Positions 16,770-21,949 of a DNA stretch of 21,949 nt are shown piece after piece. The stretch is from Micavibrio sp. UBA1672. GTDB lineage: Bacteria; Pseudomonadota; Alphaproteobacteria; Micavibrionales; Micavibrionaceae. A model generated the notes under the pieces. The model had not been told where the DNA came from. It did not search any database and saw only the letters and a program-made list of their open reading frames with translations. Made by a program: the position numbers and the translations under genes. The DNA lies in NCBI GenBank assembly GCA_002320665.1, contig DCKO01000108.1, forward strand, positions 1 through 21,949, in the 5' to 3' direction. Each line of letters begins with the position of its first letter. Within the stretch, counting starts at the first letter, position 1.

Positions 16770-17086
16770 ATCTCATTAATTGTAAAAGAAGCACATTTAA
16801 AAGATATTAAATTATTTTCTACATCATAAACTTTGTATTTTATGCGTTCGAGACCATACTCTAACTTTTTTGCTTTCAAGTGCATAAACTGCACCAACCC
16901 ACCTGCATCTACATTAAGTGCTAAACCATGAATATCATGAAAATCTATTGAAACAGCTTTTGAATTTTCAATTGAACCAAGACCTAGATTCAAATCATAT
17001 CCAATATCCTTTTCATTTATTAAAGATAATGAATATACACAATTATTTGCAATTAAAAGCTTATTAAGCTTCTCAACATCTGACAT
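16766..17086 (-). CDS. small AT-rich protein of unknown function, second gene of the Zur-box unit
   Basis: I do not recognise this 106-residue protein. It has no signal peptide or membrane segment and reads as a small soluble alpha/beta protein with two cysteines. The ATG at 17086 begins two bases after the TGA of the upstream membrane protein gene (17091-17089), so the two are probably cotranscribed and translationally coupled. A TTG six bases further out, overlapping that stop, is an alternative start. The gene is far more AT-rich than gshB, with which it overlaps tail-to-tail by four bases. That suggests recent acquisition or weak codon selection. The tight coupling supports a real gene. 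Confidence 0.55.
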   Translation of the reverse strand: MSDVEKLNKLLIANNCVYSLSLINEKDIGYDLNLGLGSIENSKAVSIDFHDIHGLALNVDAGGLVQFMHLKAKKLEYGLERIKYKVYDVENNLISFKCASFTINEI

Positions 17087-17088
17087 AA

Positions 17089-17583
17089 TCAATGCTCATG
17101 CCCATGGCCATCATGACCATGCTCTGACTGCGCAGACTCATATGAGAAATTCTTATCCATCCCGACATGCACCGTGAAATAAACCGCGATATTAATCAAG
17201 AAAAGAGCCGTTGCGACCATCAGGACTTTACTGGCCTTTTTCTTCTTTTTACCACAAGGCCCATGCCCGCATCCCGTATCATGGCAATCAATCTTGACAC
17301 TGATGTAATGAAGCGCCCAGCCCATGAGAACAACCACGCCTGCAAAGGTAATAATCGGAATCTCCCAGCCATGCATTAAATCATGGAAAGACGCAATCCA
17401 AAGCGGCATCGCCCCGATCAAACCCATCCCGACCATAACGCTCAAGATACTGAAAACACTAGGAAGCACACAGCAAAACACATGCCCGAATTCCGAAACT
17501 AGAACCAGCCAAGATAATGCGCCTTCTGTGCGTTTTATACGATCCATGTCTTTTGTCTTTTGTTGTGAAATGGCGTTATACAC
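17089..17583 (-). CDS. small Cys/His-rich inner-membrane protein, probably zinc-related
   Basis: The 164-residue protein has three or four membrane segments (about 24-57, 75-95 and 119-139) and is not a named family I can place with certainty. MerC-like small metal transporters are the nearest idea. Putative metal ligands occur in three places: FGHVFCC in the first membrane region (H34, C37, C38), a C-H-x3-C-x-H-x2-C cluster at 100-110 followed by a Lys5 run, and a C-terminal tail with His at 155, 157, 160, 162 and 164. A near-consensus Zur operator overlaps its promoter region, so expression is expected when zinc is scarce. The start is uncertain. GTG at 17583 follows an AGGAAAG too closely for normal spacing, while ATG at 17547 (M13, MDRIKRTEG) lacks a good ribosome-binding site. 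It heads a two-gene unit with the 106-residue protein. Confidence 0.8.
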   Translation of the reverse strand: MYNAISQQKTKDMDRIKRTEGALSWLVLVSEFGHVFCCVLPSVFSILSVMVGMGLIGAMPLWIASFHDLMHGWEIPIITFAGVVVLMGWALHYISVKIDCHDTGCGHGPCGKKKKKASKVLMVATALFLINIAVYFTVHVGMDKNFSYESAQSEHGHDGHGHEH

Positions 17584-17604
17584 CTTTCCTATGCATATGA
17601 AAAG

Positions 17605-17627
17605 AAAAAGTTATAGTATAACATTAC
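17605..17627. promoter_or_regulatory. Zur (zinc uptake regulator) box
   Basis: The core GTTATAGTATAAC (17610-17622) is a perfect 6-1-6 palindrome. Over 23 positions the site agrees with the proteobacterial Zur consensus as I remember it (GAAATGTTATAN and its mirror image) at about 20. Read on the - strand, the box contains TATACT, a likely -10 element, so bound Zur would block transcription of the 17089-17583 gene. Confidence 0.75.
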
Positions 17628-17659
17628 ATAATCTTTGAAATATTTTCAATCATCCCAAA

Positions 17660-17754
17660 CGTCATCGCCCGAATCTATGAAACAGATTCTAGGGCGATCC
17701 ACAAACAAACATGGATTCCCTTAGAATTATCTCACGACAATTCAGGGAATGACG
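17660..17754. repeat. two inverted copies of a palindromic intergenic repeat
   Basis: Unit A (17660-17701) begins CGTCAT, forms a stem of 17664-17676 with 17684-17698 (13 bp, TA bulge), and ends ATCCA. Unit B (17712-17754) reads in reverse: TGGAT, a stem of TCCCT-TA-GAATT with AATTCAGGGA (10 bp, TA bulge), then ATGACG. The flanks CGTCAT/ATGACG and ATCCA/TGGAT also pair, so the whole can fold as two hairpins on a common stem. Cores of the type GTCATTCCC...GGGAATCCA are familiar as dispersed repeats in several proteobacterial genomes. Confidence 0.75.
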
Positions 17755-17832
17755 AATACATAGAGTATTAACCTTATCTTAGACCTTCCGCCCTAATATG
17801 AGCTTTGAGTGAATTATTCAAAGAGATAAGCC

Positions 17833-18474
17833 ATGTCTGAAAACACCAAAACACAAGATGAAAACCAATATAAGGTCTCTCCTGCATGGGAGCTATTATG
17901 CACTTTTTCTCTCTTTGCATTTTATGGTTTTTTCGTTATGGCCTTTTCCTACAAAGTCTATAACGACCAGAGCATCAGCGCCCTGCTCTATTTGATCTAT
18001 GAATTGATGTTCCTGTTTATGGTGGTGATCCGCAATCTGCCAAAACGGGTTTCGGCGTCTTATTATGACTGGGTGATCGCCATTGTCGGTACAGTCCTGC
18101 CTGTCCTGATGCGTCCAACGGATATACCAAACGAGCATATGCTATTGCTCGGGATGCAATTTGCCGGATGCGTGATCACATTTATCGGCCTGATGACCCT
18201 CAGCCGCAGCTTCGGGCTAGTCCCTGCCAATCGCGGCGTACGCACCAGCGGCCTATACCAATATATCCGCCATCCGCTGTATTCCGGTTACTTCCTGTCC
18301 ATCGGTAGCTTCATGCTCCAGAATTTTTCACTGTGGAATTTGGCTATTTTCCTTGGCTTTGCCGCCTTTGAAATCGCACGGATTTTCGCCGAAGAAAAAC
18401 TCCTGATGCAAGATCCGAAATATCAGGCCTACGCCGAAAAAACCAAATGGCGGCTTTATCCTTACGTCTGGTAA
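17833..18474 (+). CDS. ICMT-like integral-membrane methyltransferase, copy 1
   Basis: The 213-residue protein belongs to the isoprenylcysteine carboxyl methyltransferase/PEMT-like superfamily. Membrane segments lie at about 19-41, 48-67, 79-94 and 103-124, with a re-entrant C-terminal catalytic region. That region carries the S-adenosylmethionine-binding pattern R-x-S-G-L-Y-x-Y-x-R-H-P-L-Y-S-G-Y (137-153, RHP at 146-148), a hydrophobic hairpin, then the conserved Glu pair (E187-E188) and the ending KTKWRLYPYVW. Bacteria have no CaaX prenylated proteins, so the substrate is unknown. A lipid, quinone or small amine is possible. AAGAGATAAG supplies a ribosome-binding site before the ATG. A second paralog follows after 110 bases, and the palindromic repeat lies just upstream. 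Confidence 0.85.
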   Translation: MSENTKTQDENQYKVSPAWELLCTFSLFAFYGFFVMAFSYKVYNDQSISALLYLIYELMFLFMVVIRNLPKRVSASYYDWVIAIVGTVLPVLMRPTDIPNEHMLLLGMQFAGCVITFIGLMTLSRSFGLVPANRGVRTSGLYQYIRHPLYSGYFLSIGSFMLQNFSLWNLAIFLGFAAFEIARIFAEEKLLMQDPKYQAYAEKTKWRLYPYVW

Positions 18475-18584
18475 CATCCTTTAAAATCTCACAAAATGAT
18501 TGCATAAAAGCGCTATATCAGCTAGCTTATCGTCTCAAAATTGGATAAAGACGTGGTAAAGCACAGACTTACGGGAAGATATTA

Positions 18585-19262
18585 ATGGCGGAAGAAAAAA
18601 CTCCGGAAACATCAGAAAACTCCACTCAAAACGCAGAGCAGATTGATAAAACGCGCACGCAGTTTTTTATCTTACGTGAGATCATCGGTACATTATGTAT
18701 CTTGATATTGCACATCTTTTTCACTGTAGTATTTCTACAACAAGTCTATTACACAGGCAGCTTCAGTTCTTTGATGCATTTTTCTTACGAAACGATGCTT
18801 GTTATTTTCATCCTGATGCGTAACACGGCCAATGATGTATCAGAGAATTACACAGATTGGGCCGTCGGCATTTTAGGGACAATTTTGCCTCTCTTATTAC
18901 GTCCAGCAGAAGTACCTATGGACATTGCCTTCCTTGTTAGTTTCCAGATTGTCGGCTTCATTATCTCCGTTTTGGGACTTGTCAGCCTGAACAAAAGTAT
19001 TGGAATTGTAGCCGCAAATAGAGGCATTAGAACTTCTGGGATTTATAAATACATCCGACACCCGCTTTACGCAGGCTATTTTATATCTCTGGTTGCCTTT
19101 ATTGTTCAAAATCTAACTATGTATAACTGTATGATTGTTGGCGCGTTTATTATTATGCAATTGATGCGCATTTTTGCAGAAGAAAAAATTCTTATGCAGG
19201 ACCCAGAATACAAAGCCTATGCCGAAAAAACCAAATGGCGGCTTTACCCGTATATCTGGTAA
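18585..19262 (+). CDS. ICMT-like integral-membrane methyltransferase, copy 2
   Basis: The 225-residue paralog of the preceding gene has the same layout. A longer hydrophilic N terminus (to about 30) precedes four membrane segments. The catalytic stretch is RTSGIYKYIRHPLYAGY, followed by a divergent membrane hairpin and RIFAEEKILMQDPEYKAYAEKTKWRLYP close to the end. The catalytic core and last 30 residues are nearly identical to copy 1, while the membrane segments differ strongly, as expected for duplicates with changed substrate or partner. GGGAAG lies about eight bases before the ATG. The 110-base gap has no clear terminator, so the two may share a transcript. It ends four bases from the convergent symporter gene. 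Confidence 0.85.
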   Translation: MAEEKTPETSENSTQNAEQIDKTRTQFFILREIIGTLCILILHIFFTVVFLQQVYYTGSFSSLMHFSYETMLVIFILMRNTANDVSENYTDWAVGILGTILPLLLRPAEVPMDIAFLVSFQIVGFIISVLGLVSLNKSIGIVAANRGIRTSGIYKYIRHPLYAGYFISLVAFIVQNLTMYNCMIVGAFIIMQLMRIFAEEKILMQDPEYKAYAEKTKWRLYPYIW

Positions 19263-19266
19263 AGGA

Positions 19267-20184
19267 TTAGATATATTTTCTTTTGATCAATTGCTGGAAC
19301 AAGATTAGGCAAAAAATCCAGTTAATTTCCCAGATAATAATCAGGACGCTCTCACTCGGCGTCAGGAATAATACCGCAACACTTATGCCCAAACCTGTAT
19401 TATTGCAACCGGATAAAAGGCTATAGCTAATTCGGTTTTCAGCCCCCGATTTGTATGCAAATGCTAATCCGGTCAGATAAAATAGCACATATGTGACGCC
19501 GCCGATTATAACACCACTCAGAACAAAGCCGAAATCCTGAAAGAAAACATCCCGCTCATACGCTACAACAATAGCGATCATGCCACTAATCAATAAACAT
19601 GCCAAAGCCGAAGAATTCTCTCGCATAAGCGACGCAGCCCTCTTAAAACGCCTCATGAACCCGAAATACAAAACGACCGGCACAAAAATTGTCACAAGCA
19701 GGTTAAAAAACATGCCTGCTATATCAATCTCCACAGACATATCAGCCAAAAGATAAAAGAATAGCGGGATTGTGAATGGTACAATAAAGCTGGTTATCGT
19801 CACAGCACTCAGACCCAAGGCTGCATTCCCGCCCATAATTGTCATCATAGCAGGCAACGTAACACCGCACGGCAGAAGCCCCAGCAATAACAGTCCAAAT
19901 TTATAGGTCGGTAAAAAATGATCTGCAAAACAATAGATTGCTAATGGTAATATTATAAAGCGAACTACCACAACCAAGGCCACATCAAGCGCCCTGAAGG
20001 CCCTGAAATCATCCATCCTGATCTTGGAACAACTAAAGAAAATAATAATGCCCAGAATAACCGCGACAACAAATTTAGGCGCATGTTCTATCCCCGGCAC
20101 AAAAAGTCCGATCACAAAAGCAATCGCCATAACCACACCAAAATTCTGTGCTATTAAATCCCGGTAATTAGCCCAACCAGACAT
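19267..20184 (-). CDS. bile acid:sodium symporter (BASS/SBF) family transporter
   Basis: The 305-residue polytopic membrane protein has about nine or ten hydrophobic segments. It shows the BASS-family organisation of two inverted repeats, with a polar break in the fourth region (GLLPCGVTLPAMMTIMGGNAA) and a matching one late in the protein (SYSLLSGCNNTGLGISVAVLF). These crossover regions bind Na+ and substrate in characterised members. Bacterial members carry bile acids, pantoate or other organic anions. The substrate here is unknown. Its ATG at 20184 directly abuts the recJ stop codon (20187-20185) with no gap, indicating one transcript and probably coupled translation. Arsenite (ACR3) transporters are related, but no ars genes or ACR3-type motifs are visible. 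Confidence 0.82.
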   Translation of the reverse strand: MSGWANYRDLIAQNFGVVMAIAFVIGLFVPGIEHAPKFVVAVILGIIIFFSCSKIRMDDFRAFRALDVALVVVVRFIILPLAIYCFADHFLPTYKFGLLLLGLLPCGVTLPAMMTIMGGNAALGLSAVTITSFIVPFTIPLFFYLLADMSVEIDIAGMFFNLLVTIFVPVVLYFGFMRRFKRAASLMRENSSALACLLISGMIAIVVAYERDVFFQDFGFVLSGVIIGGVTYVLFYLTGLAFAYKSGAENRISYSLLSGCNNTGLGISVAVLFLTPSESVLIIIWEINWIFCLILFQQLIKRKYI

Positions 20185-21949
20185 TTACGCTCGAGCCTCA
20201 TCAAACATATCAGTCGCCTCAGCTTGAGCAATCATAGCATCCGCTAAATGCATCTCGGCGCTCACACGGCCCTGCCATTCATTGATCTTAAGTGTGCCTA
20301 AAATATGAAACATATCACGGGCATTGGATAATAAGGCATCTCCCAAAGGTGTACCCACTGCGCGAAACGCCATCGCCTTGATGGCCGATCCGCCCTCCCA
20401 GTCAGAAATCATCACGCGGATATGACTTCCTCCTAAAATATCTGCCTTGCGGATACGAACGTTGCGTAAAAGGAAAAGCGGCTCGGGGGTTTCCTGTCCA
20501 AACGGGCCTATAGAATCTTGCAAGGTTTTAATCAAATCAACAGTACCCCCGCCAGTCGTCAAAACCCCGTCTATAACCGTCTCAACATTCGCGCCTGTAT
20601 TTTCCATCTGGCGCTCAATGTGATTGATCAAAAAGCCTCTAAGATCCTCAACCTTTTCCGGCAGCACTGTAAACCCGCCAGCCATCGCATGGCCACCACC
20701 CTTCTCCAATAAACCAGCCCCGCGCGCATCAATAAAGGCCTGCGCAATATGAACCCCCGGAATAGAGCGTCCACTGCCGCGCCCTTCTTTCTTCCCCGAA
20801 AGGTCATGCGCATAAGTTACCACACAAGCAGGCTTCTTATAGCGCTCCTTCAAACGCCCCGCCACAAGCCCGCTCAAACCCGGATGCCAGCTCTCATCAT
20901 CCACCAGAATAAGCGCATCATCTTCCATGCCTTTATCATGCACCATCTGCAAAGCTTGCTCTTCCATATCGGCCTGAATGGCTTTGCGCTTTTCATTACA
21001 ATCATACAAGGTAAAGGCAATATTCCGGCAGTCCGCCGCATCATCCGAAGATAATAACTGTGCCCCCAAATCAGGCTTATGCACACGGCTTCCGGCATTA
21101 ATACATGGCCCCAGCACAAACCCGCAATCATATGTCGAAAGAGGCATAGACGTTTCATTCACATCCATCAAGGCCTTAATTCCGATATTCATATGAGCGT
21201 GCGGCATCGCAAAACCACTGCGCACAAAAAGCCGATTAGCCCCCGTTAGCGGCACCATATCGCACACCGTGCCTAGCGCCACAACATCCAGAAGTCCCCG
21301 CAAATTAGGCTCTACCCTGTCATCTTTATAAAAACCGCGATCCCTCAAACGATTATTAACAGCGACACAGGCCAAAAACGTGACCCCCACCGCCGCCAGC
21401 ATCTCCAAACCTGAACTATCATCCTTACGCTTCGGGTTCACCACATGCCAACATTCCGGCAAACCATCTTCAGCTTCGTGATGATCAAGGATAATGATCT
21501 TAAGGCCAAGCTCTTCACCAGCCTTCACTATCTCGAAGGCCGTCGTCCCACAATCAAGCATAAAAACGATATCCGCACCGCCATCTTTTAGCTTTTGTAA
21601 AGCCTCGATATTCGGCCCATATCCTTCGCTCAAACGGTCAGGAATATAAATCGGTGCATCAATACCAACCCCTTTGAGAAAACGATAAACCACAGCCGAA
21701 GACGTCGCCCCGTCCACATCAAAATCCCCGAAAATAGCAAAGTTCTTGCCCTCTTCTATAGCAACAGCCACATCTTCTGCCATATCGCCCATGCCATTCA
21801 GGCTAAAGGGATCTGGGAAATCTTCCTTCAAAGTCGGCGCTAAAAATGCCTTCACGTCCTCTTTAGCCACGCCGCGCGAACAGATCAGCCGCGCCACAAT
21901 CTCCGGCACATCAAAGCTACGTGCAATATCCTCGACTTCCGAAATCGGC
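20185..21949 (-). CDS. recJ: single-stranded-DNA-specific 5'-3' exonuclease RecJ (N terminus cut by window edge)
   Basis: RecJ degrades single-stranded DNA 5' to 3' in the RecF recombination pathway and mismatch repair. The reading frame is open to position 21949. A GTG at 21909 is internal, because the codons above it read PISEVEDIARSFDVPEIVARL, a normal RecJ N-terminal stretch. The true start therefore lies outside. Metal-binding motifs are DFDVDGA (about 21726-21706), DCGTT and DHH (about 21486-21478). The DHHA1 domain has GRGSGRS and GGHAMAGGF, and the C-terminal OB domain includes GPFGQETPEPLF. The visible 588 residues fit a full RecJ of roughly 590-620. It is the first gene of a unit with the symporter. 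Confidence 0.95.
   Translation of the reverse strand, partial: PISEVEDIARSFDVPEIVARLICSRGVAKEDVKAFLAPTLKEDFPDPFSLNGMGDMAEDVAVAIEEGKNFAIFGDFDVDGATSSAVVYRFLKGVGIDAPIYIPDRLSEGYGPNIEALQKLKDGGADIVFMLDCGTTAFEIVKAGEELGLKIIILDHHEAEDGLPECWHVVNPKRKDDSSGLEMLAAVGVTFLACVAVNNRLRDRGFYKDDRVEPNLRGLLDVVALGTVCDMVPLTGANRLFVRSGFAMPHAHMNIGIKALMDVNETSMPLSTYDCGFVLGPCINAGSRVHKPDLGAQLLSSDDAADCRNIAFTLYDCNEKRKAIQADMEEQALQMVHDKGMEDDALILVDDESWHPGLSGLVAGRLKERYKKPACVVTYAHDLSGKKEGRGSGRSIPGVHIAQAFIDARGAGLLEKGGGHAMAGGFTVLPEKVEDLRGFLINHIERQMENTGANVETVIDGVLTTGGGTVDLIKTLQDSIGPFGQETPEPLFLLRNVRIRKADILGGSHIRVMISDWEGGSAIKAMAFRAVGTPLGDALLSNARDMFHILGTLKINEWQGRVSAEMHLADAMIAQAEATDMFDEARA

Noticed and set aside
17605..17627. The Zur box controlling the + strand methyltransferase genes instead.
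   Set aside because: Their start lies over 200 bases away with the palindromic repeat in between, while the - strand gene starts within about 25-60 bases of the box.
1..21949. Search by eye for CRISPR arrays, transposases, integrases, toxin-antitoxin pairs or a retron-like defence locus.
   Set aside because: No regularly spaced direct repeats, recombinase motifs, reverse transcriptase or typical toxin-antitoxin pair were seen.

Overview
The window looks like a piece of a Gram-negative, probably alphaproteobacterial chromosome. Supporting points are an LptD outer-membrane LPS assembly protein, a stand-alone NnrD, GshB, a ParE and a DEAD-box helicase of alphaproteobacterial type, and a YdbH-type AsmA-like protein. 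The tRNA-His gene encodes G-1 and has C73. The large alphaproteobacterial clade around Rhizobiales, Rhodobacterales and Caulobacterales is known to lack G-1, so an origin outside that clade (for example a Rhodospirillales- or Micavibrio-like lineage) is more likely. Base composition is moderate to AT-rich, with the lowest GC in the orphan genes. No phage, transposase, CRISPR array or classical defence locus is visible, and most of the window is core genome with a few orphan genes.

Layout: (1) 1-2330 holds the 5' end of a tRNA-Leu, nnrD, an exported orphan with a possibly leaderless promoter, tRNA-His, and a single-domain response regulator. (2) 2447-5113 holds glnA facing a secreted orphan with two similar halves. 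(3) 5296-9315 holds parE and a YdbH/AsmA-like envelope protein on the + strand. (4) 9322-15700 is a run of - strand genes: a DEAD-box helicase, lptD, an SLC13 permease with two TrkA-C domains, and a membrane-anchored coiled-coil orphan. (5) 15816-17583 holds gshB facing a two-gene - strand unit. Its first gene is a small membrane protein with a Cys/His cluster and a His-rich tail, and a near-consensus Zur box lies over its promoter region. (6) 17660-17754 holds two inverted copies of a palindromic intergenic repeat, with compensatory changes between the copies. (7) 17833-19262 holds two tandem ICMT-like membrane methyltransferase paralogs. (8) 19267-21949 holds recJ (cut by the window edge) abutting a bile-acid:Na+ symporter family transporter.

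Several genes serve the envelope: LptD in LPS export, the YdbH-like protein probably in lipid transport between membranes, the methyltransferases in the inner membrane, plus two transporters. The strongest lead for new biology is the Zur-box-controlled Cys/His-rich membrane protein at 17089-17583 with its unknown partner gene. The second is the composite palindromic repeat beside it.
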